Shown here one piece after another: positions 35,123 to 43,920 of a DNA stretch of 64,000 nt. The position numbers and the translations under genes were made by a program. Numbering within the stretch: the stretch's first letter is position 1; every line of letters starts with the position of its first letter. Source of the DNA: Paraburkholderia caballeronis (GTDB lineage Bacteria; Pseudomonadota; Gammaproteobacteria; Burkholderiales; Burkholderiaceae); assembly GCF_900104845.1 (NCBI RefSeq), contig NZ_FNSR01000001.1, positions 1,240,001-1,304,000 on the forward strand, read 5' to 3'. The notes beneath the pieces were generated by a model that saw only the letters and a list, made by a program, of their open reading frames with translations, was not told where the DNA came from and ran no database searches.

Positions 35123-36823
35123 ATGACCGAGGCAGGTTTCCCGTCGCCCGTGCTGATCGTCGGCGCCGGCCCCACCGGACTCGCCGCCGCGATGAGCCTT
35201 GCCCGAGCGCGCATCCCGGTGCGGCTCATCGATCGCTCGCCGCAGCCCGCGCGTCATTCGCGCGCGATCGGCATCCAGGCGCGCACGCTCGAACTGCTCG
35301 AACAGCATCGGATCGTCGAGCCGTTTCTCGAACTGGGGCATCGCGCGCACGCGGCCAATCTTTATTCGAACGGACAGCGCCGCGTCAGGCTGGACTTCGA
35401 TCCGCTGCTCACGCGTTATCCGTATCTGCTGTTCATCGACCAGACGGTGACCGAACGGCTGCTCGCCGGCCATCTCGAAACGCTCGGCGTGCAGATCGAA
35501 CGCAGCGTCGAACTGCTCGAATTCGCGCAGGGTTCGGCGGGCGTCACCGCGCAGTTGCGGCTCGCGGACGGACGCATCGAGACGTTGCGCACGCCATACC
35601 TGATCGCGGCGGACGGCGCGCACAGCACGGTGCGCCACCAGCTCGACATGAAGTTCGACGGCGACACGCTCGAACAGTCGTTCCTGCTCGCGGACATCGA
35701 CGCGACGACGCCGTGGCCCGACGACGAGTTCCACGTGTTCGCATCCGGCGACGGTCTCGCCGCGCTGTTTCCGTTCGGCAAGGGGCGCTTCCGGCTGATC
35801 GCGGATCACAAGGCAATGGTGCCGCAGGCGCCCGAAGGCGCGACGCCGCTGCCGACGCTCGACGAATGCCGCGAGATCGTGCAGCGGCGCGTGCATCATC
35901 CGGTGTTGCTGTCGGACATGACGTGGTCGTCGTATTTCCGGATCAACAGCCGGATGGTGCGGCAGCTTCGCGCGGAGCGGGTGTTCTTCGCGGGCGACGC
36001 CGCGCACGTGCATAGCCCGGCCGGCGCGCAGGGGATGAACACGGGCATCCAGGAGGCGTTCAATCTCGGCTGGAAGCTCGCGCGCGTGATGACCGGAGGC
36101 GCGCCGGACCGGCTGCTCGACACGTATCACGCGGAGCGTTATCCGATCGAGCGGATCGTGCTGCGGCAGACCAGCTTCATGACGCAACTGGTCGAGGCCG
36201 ATCATGGGCCGATGAAGCTGCTGCGCGAACGCGTGATGCCGGTCCTCGTCGCGCTCGGGCCGCTGCGCGACGCGGCGCGCCAGGCGGTGAGCGAACTGTC
36301 GATCCAGTACCGGCGCAGCCCGCTCACGCTGGAGCGCGTGCTGGACGGCGGGCCGCGCGCGGGGGAGCGCGCGCCGGATGCGCTGGTGCACGTGGTCGAC
36401 GGTCCGCTCGGCAAGGCGCCGGGCAAGGGCAGGGTATTCGACCTGCACGATCCGGCGAGCTTCTCGCTGTTTCTGCTGGTCGATCCCGAAGCCGCGCGCG
36501 ACGCCGACGAAACGGAACCGCAAGCCGCGCCCGTGGACGACGATCTCGCGCGCTTTGCGCAGGCGGTCGAGCAGCGGCTGCCGCAGGCACTGCGGGTCTG
36601 GCGGATCAGCGACTTGCCGGACGGCGATGCGCCGCCTCCGGGCGGCGGCGCGCCGCAGTCGCTCAGCGAAGCGTATGGGCGCGCGCGGCCGGCGTTTTAT
36701 CTGGTGCGGCCCGACGGCTACCTCTGCGCGCGCGGGCGGCCCGCGTCGGACCTGAACGCGCTGCTGCGCCACTGCGAGACGTGGTTCGCGGCGAGCGCGT
36801 CCGCGCAGCCGGCGCCGCGCTGA
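35123..36823 (+). CDS. FAD-dependent aromatic hydroxylase (group A monooxygenase)
   Basis: Single-component flavin monooxygenase of the p-hydroxybenzoate/phenol hydroxylase fold. Seen: the FAD/NAD loop GAGPTGLAAAMSLARA near residue 13, the DG motif AADGAHSTVRHQLD, the second FAD motif FFAGDAAHVHSPAGAQGMNTGIQEAFNLGWKL, and a C-terminal thioredoxin-like domain (about residues 390-566) as in PheA/MhpA-type enzymes. GGAGG five bases upstream fixes the ATG at 35123; an earlier ATG at 35111 lacks a site. Length is 566 aa. No other aromatic-degradation genes are adjacent, so the substrate is unknown. Confidence 0.9.
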   Translation: MTEAGFPSPVLIVGAGPTGLAAAMSLARARIPVRLIDRSPQPARHSRAIGIQARTLELLEQHRIVEPFLELGHRAHAANLYSNGQRRVRLDFDPLLTRYPYLLFIDQTVTERLLAGHLETLGVQIERSVELLEFAQGSAGVTAQLRLADGRIETLRTPYLIAADGAHSTVRHQLDMKFDGDTLEQSFLLADIDATTPWPDDEFHVFASGDGLAALFPFGKGRFRLIADHKAMVPQAPEGATPLPTLDECREIVQRRVHHPVLLSDMTWSSYFRINSRMVRQLRAERVFFAGDAAHVHSPAGAQGMNTGIQEAFNLGWKLARVMTGGAPDRLLDTYHAERYPIERIVLRQTSFMTQLVEADHGPMKLLRERVMPVLVALGPLRDAARQAVSELSIQYRRSPLTLERVLDGGPRAGERAPDALVHVVDGPLGKAPGKGRVFDLHDPASFSLFLLVDPEAARDADETEPQAAPVDDDLARFAQAVEQRLPQALRVWRISDLPDGDAPPPGGGAPQSLSEAYGRARPAFYLVRPDGYLCARGRPASDLNALLRHCETWFAASASAQPAPR

Positions 36824-36854
36824 ACGGCGGCGGACAGCACGCGGTCGATACGCA

Positions 36855-36899
36855 TGAAAAACAAAGCCGCCGCTCGCCTGTGACGGCGAAACGGCGGCT
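36855..36899 (-). terminator. Terminator of the fds operon
   Basis: On the minus strand AGCCGCCG (36899-36892) pairs with CGGCGGCT (36872-36865), with a further GC-rich inner stem, and TTTGTTTTT follows. It lies 37 bases after the fdsD stop. Confidence 0.82.
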
Positions 36900-36935
36900 C
36901 GTAGCAGCGGGCGGAGAGCGCGGGACCGCGATGCG

Positions 36936-37181
36936 TCAGGCGGTCTCGGCCGGCGTCAGCGCGTCGCGATGCCGTTTCAGCGATGTCTCGACGATCTCGC
37001 TGATACCGGCGTCGTGCGCCGCGCCGCTGTCGAGCGCCGCGAGCAGCGCGCGCCGCATCCGCGGCTCCCAGAAGCGGTGGATGTGATCGGCGATGCCGTT
37101 CAACGCCTCTTCGCGATCCGGCAGCGATTCGAAGAACGTGCCGATCCGGTTCGCCATCTCGATCAGGTTGTGCGGATTCAT
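36936..37181 (-). CDS. fdsD: Formate dehydrogenase delta subunit
   Basis: Small subunit of the soluble NAD-dependent formate dehydrogenase, probably for assembly or stability. Seen: NLIEMANRIGTFFESLPDR and IADHIHRFWEPRMRRALLA, typical of FdsD. Length is 81 aa. It starts four bases after fdsA and is the last gene of the operon. In the fdsGBACD order known from Cupriavidus an fdsC (FdhD-like) gene sits between fdsA and fdsD; here it is absent. Confidence 0.93.
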   Translation of the reverse strand: MNPHNLIEMANRIGTFFESLPDREEALNGIADHIHRFWEPRMRRALLAALDSGAAHDAGISEIVETSLKRHRDALTPAETA

Positions 37182-37185
37182 CGCG

Positions 37186-40116
37186 TCATTTCCCCGAAGT
37201 CGTGTCCGCCGTCGCGCGCTGGCGCAGCAGTTCGAGCTGCTGCGCGTTGAAGCGCGAGTATTCCTGCTGCCATTCGGACGGCTGCTGCACGTGGTTGACC
37301 TCGACTGCCGTCACCTTGTACTCCGGACAGTTGGTCGCCCAGTCCGACGACTCGGTCGTGATGACGTTCGCGCCGGACTCCGGGAAGTGGAACGTCGTGT
37401 ACACGACGCCCGGCTGCATCCGCGTGCTGACCTTCGCGCGCAGCACCGTATGCCCGGCGCGCGACTCGATGCCGACCCAGTCGCCGTCGCGGATGCCGCG
37501 ATCGTCGGCATCGACCGGATGGATCTCCAGCCGGTCCTCTTCGTGCCAGCGCGAGTTCTCGGTGCGCCGCGTCTGCGCGCCGACGTTGTACTGCGACAGG
37601 ATGCGCCCGGTCGTCAGCAGCAGCGGGAAGCGCCGCGTCACCTTTTCCGGCGACGCGATGAACTTCGTGATGACGAACTTGCCCTTGCCGCGCACGAACG
37701 CGTCGATGTGCATGATCGGCGTGCCGTCCGGCGCGTGCTCGTTGCACGGCCACTGGATGCTGCCGAGTTCGTCGAGCCGCTTGTACGACACGCCATGGAA
37801 CGTCGGCGTCAGCGCGGCGATCTCGTCCATGATCCCGGACGGATGCGCGTAGTCCATCTCGTAGCCGAGCGCGCGCGCGAGCAGGATCGTCGCTTCCCAG
37901 TCCGCGTACCCGGCGAGCGGCGGCATCACCTTGCGCACGCGCGAGATGCGGCGCTCCGCGTTGGTGAACGTGCCGTCCTTTTCGAGGAACGACGAGCCCG
38001 GCAGGAACACGTGCGCGTACTTCGCGGTTTCGTTCAGGAAGATGTCCTGCACGACGATGCATTCCATCGACGACAGCGCGGCCGCGACGTGCTGCGTGTT
38101 CGGGTCCGACTGCACGATGTCCTCGCCCTGGCAGTAGAGGCCCATGAACGTGCCGTCGAGCGCCGCTTCGAACATGTTCGGAATCCGCAGCCCCGGCTCG
38201 GGTTGCAGCGTGACGTTCCATGCGTCCTCGAACAGCGCGCGCACCGTCGAGTCGCCGACGTGGCGATAACCGGGCAACTCGTGCGGGAACGAGCCCATGT
38301 CGCACGAGCCCTGCACGTTGTTCTGGCCGCGCAGCGGGTTCACGCCGACGCCTTCGCGGCCGATGTTGCCGGTCGCCATCGCGAGGTTCGCGATGCCCAT
38401 CACGGTCGTCGAGCCCTGCGCGTGTTCGGTCACGCCGAGGCCGTAGTAGATCGCCGCGTTGCCGCCGGTCGCATAGAGCCGCGCCGCCGCGCGCACTTCG
38501 TCGGCCGGCACGCCGGTGATCCCGGCCATCGCTTCCGGCGAGTTCTCCGGCAGCGCGACGAACTCGCGCCACTGCTCGAACGCGCGCGTTTCGCAGCGTT
38601 CGGCGATGAACGCTTCGGCGAGCAGCCCTTCGGTGACGATCACGTGCGCGAGCGACGTGACGATCGCGACGTTCGTGCCCGGACGCAGTTGCAGGTGATG
38701 CGACGCCTTCACGTGCGGCGTGTCGACGATGTCGATGCGGCGCGGGTCGATCACGATCAGCTTCGCGCCGTGGCGCACGCGGCGCTTCAGCCGCGAGCCG
38801 AACACCGGGTGGCCGTCGGTCGGGTTCGCGCCGATCACCATGATGACGTCCGAGTGATCGATCGACGCGAAGGTCTGCGTGCCGGCCGACTCGCCGAGCG
38901 TCGTCTTCAGGCCGTAGCCGGTCGGCGAGTGGCACACGCGCGCGCAGGTGTCGACGTTGTTGTTGCCGAACGCGGCGCGCACCAGCTTCTGCACGAGATA
39001 GGTTTCCTCGTTCGTGCAGCGCGACGACGTGATGCCGCCGATCGAGTCGCGGCCGTGTTTCGCCTGGATGCGGCGGAATTCGGACGCGGCGTATTCGATC
39101 GCTTCTTCCCAACTGACCTCGCGCCACGGATCGGTGATCTTCGCGCGGATCATCGGCTTCGTGATGCGGTCCTTGTGCGTCGCGTAACCCCACGCGAAGC
39201 GGCCCTTCACGCATGCGTGGCCTTCGTTCGCCTGGCCGTTCTTGAACGGCACCATGCGCACCACCTGGTTGCCCTTCATCTCGGCCTTGAACGAGCAGCC
39301 GACGCCGCAGTACGCGCAGGTCGTCACGACCGAATGCTCGGACTGGCCGAGCATCACGACGCTCTTTTCCTGCAGCGTCGCGGTCGGGCATGCGGCGACG
39401 CACGCGCCGCACGACACGCATTCGGAATCCATGAACGCCTCGCCCGCGCCGGCCGCGACGCGCGATTCGAAGCCGCGTCCGGCGATGGTCAGCGCGAACG
39501 TGCCCTGGGTTTCCTCGCATGCGCGCACGCAGCGGTTGCAGACGATGCACTTCGACGGGTCGTACGTGAAGTACGGGTTCGACTCGTCCTTTTGGTTCTT
39601 CAGGTGGTTCGCGCCGTCGAAGCCGTAGCGCACTTCGCGCAGCCCGGTGACGCCCGCCATGTCCTGCAGTTCGCAGTCGCCGTTCGCCGGGCAGGTCAGG
39701 CAGTCGAGCGGGTGATCGGAGATGTACAGCTCCATCACGTTGCGGCGCAGCTTCTGCAGACGGTCGGTCTGCGTGCGCACCTTCATGCCCGCTTCGACCG
39801 GCGTCGTGCACGACGCCGGATAACCGCGCCGGCCCTCGATCTCGACGAGGCACAACCGGCACGAGCCGAACGGTTCGAGCGAGTCGGTCGCGCACAGCTT
39901 CGGCACGTGCACGCCGGCCTCGGCCGACGCGCGCATCACCGACGTGCCGGCCGGCACCGTGACCGACTGGCCGTCGATTTCGAGCGTCACGTCGGTATCG
40001 GAATGACGGAACGGGGTGCCGTAATCGGTGTCGTCGAACGGCGAGCGCGCCTTCGACATGCAGCTACAGTTGCCGGAGCCGCAGCCGCCGGCTTTGGAAA
40101 TGATCGCATCGGACAT
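37186..40116 (-). CDS. fdsA: NAD-dependent formate dehydrogenase, catalytic alpha subunit
   Basis: Molybdenum (bis-MGD) subunit that oxidises formate to CO2. Seen: an N-terminal [2Fe-2S] ferredoxin-like domain (Cys75, Cys86, Cys89, Cys103), a His-Cys-type [4Fe-4S] site (HPLDCLTCPANGDC, about 135-148), two further [4Fe-4S] motifs (CIVCNRCVRAC and CVSCGACVAAC), a CAYCGVGCSF cluster site near 267-274, and the active-site Cys395-His396 (ARVCHSPTGYG). The codon at 395 is TGC, so it is a cysteine and not a selenocysteine enzyme. Length is 976 aa. Electrons pass to FdsB and FdsG. Confidence 0.96.
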   Translation of the reverse strand: MSDAIISKAGGCGSGNCSCMSKARSPFDDTDYGTPFRHSDTDVTLEIDGQSVTVPAGTSVMRASAEAGVHVPKLCATDSLEPFGSCRLCLVEIEGRRGYPASCTTPVEAGMKVRTQTDRLQKLRRNVMELYISDHPLDCLTCPANGDCELQDMAGVTGLREVRYGFDGANHLKNQKDESNPYFTYDPSKCIVCNRCVRACEETQGTFALTIAGRGFESRVAAGAGEAFMDSECVSCGACVAACPTATLQEKSVVMLGQSEHSVVTTCAYCGVGCSFKAEMKGNQVVRMVPFKNGQANEGHACVKGRFAWGYATHKDRITKPMIRAKITDPWREVSWEEAIEYAASEFRRIQAKHGRDSIGGITSSRCTNEETYLVQKLVRAAFGNNNVDTCARVCHSPTGYGLKTTLGESAGTQTFASIDHSDVIMVIGANPTDGHPVFGSRLKRRVRHGAKLIVIDPRRIDIVDTPHVKASHHLQLRPGTNVAIVTSLAHVIVTEGLLAEAFIAERCETRAFEQWREFVALPENSPEAMAGITGVPADEVRAAARLYATGGNAAIYYGLGVTEHAQGSTTVMGIANLAMATGNIGREGVGVNPLRGQNNVQGSCDMGSFPHELPGYRHVGDSTVRALFEDAWNVTLQPEPGLRIPNMFEAALDGTFMGLYCQGEDIVQSDPNTQHVAAALSSMECIVVQDIFLNETAKYAHVFLPGSSFLEKDGTFTNAERRISRVRKVMPPLAGYADWEATILLARALGYEMDYAHPSGIMDEIAALTPTFHGVSYKRLDELGSIQWPCNEHAPDGTPIMHIDAFVRGKGKFVITKFIASPEKVTRRFPLLLTTGRILSQYNVGAQTRRTENSRWHEEDRLEIHPVDADDRGIRDGDWVGIESRAGHTVLRAKVSTRMQPGVVYTTFHFPESGANVITTESSDWATNCPEYKVTAVEVNHVQQPSEWQQEYSRFNAQQLELLRQRATADTTSGK

Positions 40117-40129
40117 GATGGGCTCCTCG

Positions 40130-41689
40130 TCAGGCCGCGGCCGTCGCCGGCTGCACGGTTTCGAGACCGAAGTCTTCGGGGAAGTGGTTGAGCGCGGACA
40201 GCACCGGATAGGGCGTCATGCCGCCCATCGCGCACAGCGAGCCGGACACCATCGTGTCGCACAGATCGCGCAGCAGCGTGACCTGCCTTTCGGACGTGTC
40301 GCCGTTGCGGATCTTCGCGATTACCTCGACGCCGCGCGTCGAGCCGATCCGGCATGGCGTGCACTTGCCGCACGATTCGAGCGTGCAGAACTCCATCGCG
40401 TACTGCGCGAGTTCCGCGAGATTCGACGTGTCGTCGTGCACGACGAGCCCGCCGTGGCCGACCACCGCGCCGACCGCCGCATAGGCTTCGTAGTCCATCG
40501 GAATGTCCCACTGGCTTTCCGGCAGATAGGTGCCGAGCGGGCCGCCGACCTGCACCGCGCGCGCCGGGCGGCCGGATGCGGTGCCGCCGCCGTAGCCGAC
40601 CAGCAGTTCGCGCAGCGTGACGCCGAACGCGAGTTCGACGAGGCCGCCCTGCTTGATGTTGCCGGCGAGCTGGAACGGCAGCGTGCCGCGCGAGCGGCCC
40701 ATCCCGAAGTCCTTGTAGAACGCCGCGCCCTTCGCGAAGATGATCGGCACCGTCGCGAGCGTGATGACGTTGTTGATGACGGTCGGCTTGCCGTGCAGGC
40801 CCGCGAGCGCGGGCAGCGGCGGCTTCGCGCGGACGATCCCGCGCTTGCCTTCGAGCGATTCGAGCAGCGCGGTTTCCTCGCCGCATACGTACGCGCCTGC
40901 GCCCTTCGCGACGAACAGGTCGAAGCGGCGGCCGCTGCCGAGCACGTCGTCGCCGAGCCAGCCGGCGGCGCGCGCGCGGCGGATCGCTTCTTCCAGCGTG
41001 CCGATCGAATGCGGATACTCGCTGCGCACATAGACATGGCCGACCGTCGCGCCGGTCGACAGGCCGGCGATCGTCATCCCTTCGATCAGCACGTACGGAT
41101 CGCTTTCCATCACGAGACGATCGGAGAACGTGCCGGAGTCGCCTTCGTCCGCGTTGCAGACCACGTACTTCTGGTCCGCGTGCGCCTGCGCGACGGTGCG
41201 CCACTTGATGCCCGCCGGAAACGCAGCGCCGCCGCGCCCGCGCAGGCCCGATTCGAGCAGCGCGTCGCATGCGGCGGACGGCGTCATCGCAAGCGCGTTG
41301 CGCAATCCTTCGAGGCCGCCGTGCGCGACGTAGTCGTCGGTGGACAGCGGATCGGTGATGCCGATGCGCGCGAACGTCAGGCGCTGCTGTTTCGCGAGAT
41401 ACGGAATCTGGTCGACGACGCCGACGCAGCGCGGATGCGGCTTGCCTTCGGCGAACCCCGCCTCGAACAGCGCGGCGACTTCATGCGGCTCGACGTTCGC
41501 GTAACCGATGCGCCCGCCGGCCGTTTCGACCTCGACCAGCGGTTCGAGATACAGCAGGCCGCGCGAGCCGTTGCGCACGAGTTCGATGGCGATGCCGCGC
41601 TGCGCGGCTTCGCGTTCGATCGCGGTGGCGATCGCGTCCGCGCCGAGTGCGAGCGCCGACGAATCGCGGGGGACATAGATGCGCGTCAT
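40130..41689 (-). CDS. fdsB: NAD-dependent formate dehydrogenase, FMN/NAD beta subunit
   Basis: Passes electrons from the alpha subunit to NAD+. Seen: the FMN/NAD-binding region (GLRGRGGAAFPAGIKWRTV, CNADEGDSGTFSDR, GAGAYVCGEETALLESLEG) and a C-terminal [4Fe-4S] site (ESCGKCTPCRIGSTRG), as in NuoF; a thioredoxin-like N-terminal part precedes it. The ATG at 41689 overlaps the fdsG stop as ATGA, so it is chosen over upstream open codons. Length is 519 aa, matching FdsB in other betaproteobacteria. Confidence 0.96.
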   Translation of the reverse strand: MTRIYVPRDSSALALGADAIATAIEREAAQRGIAIELVRNGSRGLLYLEPLVEVETAGGRIGYANVEPHEVAALFEAGFAEGKPHPRCVGVVDQIPYLAKQQRLTFARIGITDPLSTDDYVAHGGLEGLRNALAMTPSAACDALLESGLRGRGGAAFPAGIKWRTVAQAHADQKYVVCNADEGDSGTFSDRLVMESDPYVLIEGMTIAGLSTGATVGHVYVRSEYPHSIGTLEEAIRRARAAGWLGDDVLGSGRRFDLFVAKGAGAYVCGEETALLESLEGKRGIVRAKPPLPALAGLHGKPTVINNVITLATVPIIFAKGAAFYKDFGMGRSRGTLPFQLAGNIKQGGLVELAFGVTLRELLVGYGGGTASGRPARAVQVGGPLGTYLPESQWDIPMDYEAYAAVGAVVGHGGLVVHDDTSNLAELAQYAMEFCTLESCGKCTPCRIGSTRGVEVIAKIRNGDTSERQVTLLRDLCDTMVSGSLCAMGGMTPYPVLSALNHFPEDFGLETVQPATAAA

Positions 41690-42201
41690 GCGGCCTCCTC
41701 GGTGTGCGCGACGGTCGTGGCCGCGGCGAGCAGCGCGTCGAACTTCTGCGGCGTGACCTTCGCGTGCAGCGTGCCGTTGATCGTCAGCGCGGGCGACAGC
41801 GCGCACTGGCCGAGGCAATACACCGATTCGAGCGCGAGCGGACCGCCGCCGTGCGCATGGGCATGGGGATCGTCGTGACGGTGCTGCGCGAAGCGGCAGC
41901 CGGTGCGCGTCTCGATGTGCTGCGCGAGCGCCTCGCTGCCCATGCTGCGGCACGCTTCGGCGCGGCACAACTGAACCGTGACGGCCGCGGGCGGCTCGCT
42001 GCGGAAGTGGTGGTAATAGGTGATGACGCCATGGACCTCGGCGCGCGACAGGTTCATCGCTTTCGCGAGCGGCACGACGGTGCCGGACGGCACGAAGCCG
42101 ACTTCGTCCTGGATCGCATGCAGGACCGCGAGCAGCGTGCGGCCCGGTTGCAGATGGCGCCGCACCAGTTCATCCGGCGCGGTAGCGATGGTCTCGTCCA
42201 A
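41686..42201 (-). CDS. fdsG: NAD-dependent formate dehydrogenase, gamma subunit
   Basis: NuoE-like thioredoxin-fold subunit with a [2Fe-2S] cluster. Seen: AIQDEVGFVPSGTVVPLAKAM and the cluster ligands in VQLCRAEACRSMG and YCLGQCALSPALTING, with a His/Asp-rich insert between them. Start: TTG at 42201 is preferred because GGAGGAG lies six bases upstream; an ATG at 42222 (seven codons longer) has no ribosome site and would place GGAGGAG inside the gene. Length is 171 aa from the TTG. First gene of the operon, divergent from its regulator. Confidence 0.9.
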   Translation of the reverse strand: MDETIATAPDELVRRHLQPGRTLLAVLHAIQDEVGFVPSGTVVPLAKAMNLSRAEVHGVITYYHHFRSEPPAAVTVQLCRAEACRSMGSEALAQHIETRTGCRFAQHRHDDPHAHAHGGGPLALESVYCLGQCALSPALTINGTLHAKVTPQKFDALLAAATTVAHTEEAA

Positions 42202-42270
42202 GTGGGGCTCCTCCAGGGGCATATATGCACTTGTTATTCATAAAGCGTGCGTCTATGCTGCATTTGTTTC

Positions 42271-42286
42271 TTGTTAGACCGAACAA
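42271..42286 (+). promoter_or_regulatory. Candidate operator between fdsG and its regulator
   Basis: In the 130-bp divergent gap, TTGTT-AGACCG-AACAA is a perfect 5-6-5 inverted repeat. It lies 45 bases before the regulator's ATG and about 70 from fdsG, as expected for a site used by the divergent regulator. Confidence 0.5.
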
Positions 42287-42331
42287 TAGGCCGCTGGAAC
42301 GGCTTGCGCAATAGGAACACGGACTTCATAA

Positions 42332-43423
42332 ATGATACGGGTCGAATGCGAAGCGCAGCTCGTCGTGCGCGACATGGAGGGCCGGGAGGCAAGCCTGACG
42401 GACGTTGTGCCGTTACTGGCGCTCGTCGCGGAGGAGGGCAGCATCGCGCAGGCCGCGCAGCGTAGGGGTTTGTCCTACCGTCATGCATGGGGCCTGTTGC
42501 GCGACGTCGAAGAGCGGCTCGGCGGCGCGTTGATCGCGAAGGCGCGCGGCCGCGGCTCGGTGCTTTCCGAACTCGGCGAAGCGGTGCTGCGTTCGCAGCG
42601 GTTATGTGTGGAGCGCCTGCACGGCAACATGCAGTCGCTCGCGAGCGAAGTCGCGAGCGACCTGAATCGCTGGCTCGCGCCCGATCGCGAGGACGTGCGC
42701 ATTCATGCTTCGCACGGCTATGCAGTCGCCGAACTCGTGACCGCGCTGGTGGCCGACGAGGTGCCGGTCGAGATCAAGTACCGCGACAGCGCCGATGCGA
42801 TCACCGCGCTCGCGCGCGGCGAATGCGATCTCGCCGGTTTCCATCTGCCGCGCGGCGAATTTCGCGCGGCCTGCGCGAATGCCTATCGAAGCTGGCTCGA
42901 TCCGCAGCGCCACGTGCTCGTGCATCTGACGCGGCGCAAGCAGGGGCTGTTCGTCGGCCGGGGCAATCCGAAGCGGATCGAGGGACTCGTCGATCTCGCG
43001 CGGCCCGACATTCGCTTCGTGAACCGTCAGCCGGGATCGGGCACGCGGATGCTGATCGATCTGCTGCTCACGCGCATCGGCGTCGATCCTCAACGCGTGA
43101 ACGGTTATGCGCTGTCGGAACTGACGCACTCCGCGATCGCCGCGTTCGTCGCGAGCGGGATGGCGGACGTCGGCTTCGGCGTCGAACCGGCCGCGCATCA
43201 CTTCGGGCTCGACTTCATTCCGGTCGTCGACGAGGACTATTACTTCGCGTGCGACCGCACGCAACTCGATCGCGAGCCGCTCGCCGCCGTGCTGGAACTG
43301 CTGCGCGGCGCGGCGTTCAGGCAGCGCGTCGCGCAACTCGACGGCTACGATCCGGCCGAATGCGGCACCGTCGTTGCGCTCGACGAAGGCTGGTCCGGGC
43401 CGCGGGTTCTGTCACCACGGTAA
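42332..43423 (+). CDS. ModE/LysR-like regulator of formate dehydrogenase (FdsR type)
   Basis: DNA-binding regulator with a ModE/LysR-type winged helix at the N-terminus (about residues 22-85; EEGSIAQAAQRRGLSYRHAWGLLRDVE) and a periplasmic-binding-protein-like sensor domain (about 115-350; GRGNPKRIEGLVDLARPDIRFVNRQPGSGTR). Divergent placement beside fdsG matches FdsR of other betaproteobacteria, which controls fds expression. The ligand, possibly formate or molybdate, cannot be read from sequence. ATG at 42332; 363 aa. A second possible ATG, 15 codons in, cannot be excluded. Confidence 0.88.
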   Translation: MIRVECEAQLVVRDMEGREASLTDVVPLLALVAEEGSIAQAAQRRGLSYRHAWGLLRDVEERLGGALIAKARGRGSVLSELGEAVLRSQRLCVERLHGNMQSLASEVASDLNRWLAPDREDVRIHASHGYAVAELVTALVADEVPVEIKYRDSADAITALARGECDLAGFHLPRGEFRAACANAYRSWLDPQRHVLVHLTRRKQGLFVGRGNPKRIEGLVDLARPDIRFVNRQPGSGTRMLIDLLLTRIGVDPQRVNGYALSELTHSAIAAFVASGMADVGFGVEPAAHHFGLDFIPVVDEDYYFACDRTQLDREPLAAVLELLRGAAFRQRVAQLDGYDPAECGTVVALDEGWSGPRVLSPR

Positions 43424-43529
43424 CGCGATGCAATGAGATCGCGCTGCACCGCGCGGCGCTTTTTGCGATACTTCCGGCTACGTTTGCTTTTCCTGCCTTG
43501 AAAGCGCGGCTGCCGCGCCTGATTCGATC

Positions 43530-43796
43530 ATGAAATATCTGCTCAATGTCTGTGCGGCCGCGGCAACGGCCGGTGTGCTGTTCGCGACCGTCTCCGTTGC
43601 GTTCGCGCAGAATTCGCCCGGCGTGCCGGGCGGCATCCTGAACGACGAGTTCCGTCTGCAGGAGCATCCGCAACTTCAGTTCGCCGCATCCGCGCCTTCG
43701 GCCAAGTATCAGCACGGCGCGCCGACCGCGCGTCGCAAGCGCGGGGATCTGGGCGATCCGAACGGTTGCAATCTGCAATGTCCGCAGGACCAGTGA
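43530..43796 (+). CDS. Small secreted protein, unknown function
   Basis: 88-aa protein not recognised. Seen: a clear signal peptide (about residues 1-26, AAAATAGVLFATVSVAFAQ) and a short polar mature part rich in Pro, Gln and Ala with a basic ARRKRGD stretch and a C-terminal pair of cysteines (CNLQC). The two cysteines could form a disulfide in the periplasm. It stands alone, 106 bp after the fds regulator, on the same strand. Confidence 0.7.
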   Translation: MKYLLNVCAAAATAGVLFATVSVAFAQNSPGVPGGILNDEFRLQEHPQLQFAASAPSAKYQHGAPTARRKRGDLGDPNGCNLQCPQDQ

Positions 43797-43920
43797 GCGG
43801 TAAACGTTGATGAAAGGCCGGCTGCCGCGACGGTGGCCGGCGCTGTGATGCGAGCAGGGTGGGCCGCCCGGCCGAGGTTGCCTGCGCGAACTCCGTGTTA
43901 ACCCTTGCTCGAATCCGTCT

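Noticed and set aside
38932..38934. Selenocysteine in formate dehydrogenase
   Set aside because: The active-site codon is TGC, an ordinary cysteine; there is no in-frame TGA and no selenocysteine insertion element.
37093..40191. A very long plus-strand open frame (over 1000 codons) antisense to fdsA
   Set aside because: Shadow of high GC codon use in fdsA; the translation is Arg/Val/His-rich with no domains. Similar shadows oppose pepN, gyrA and rpsA and were ignored.
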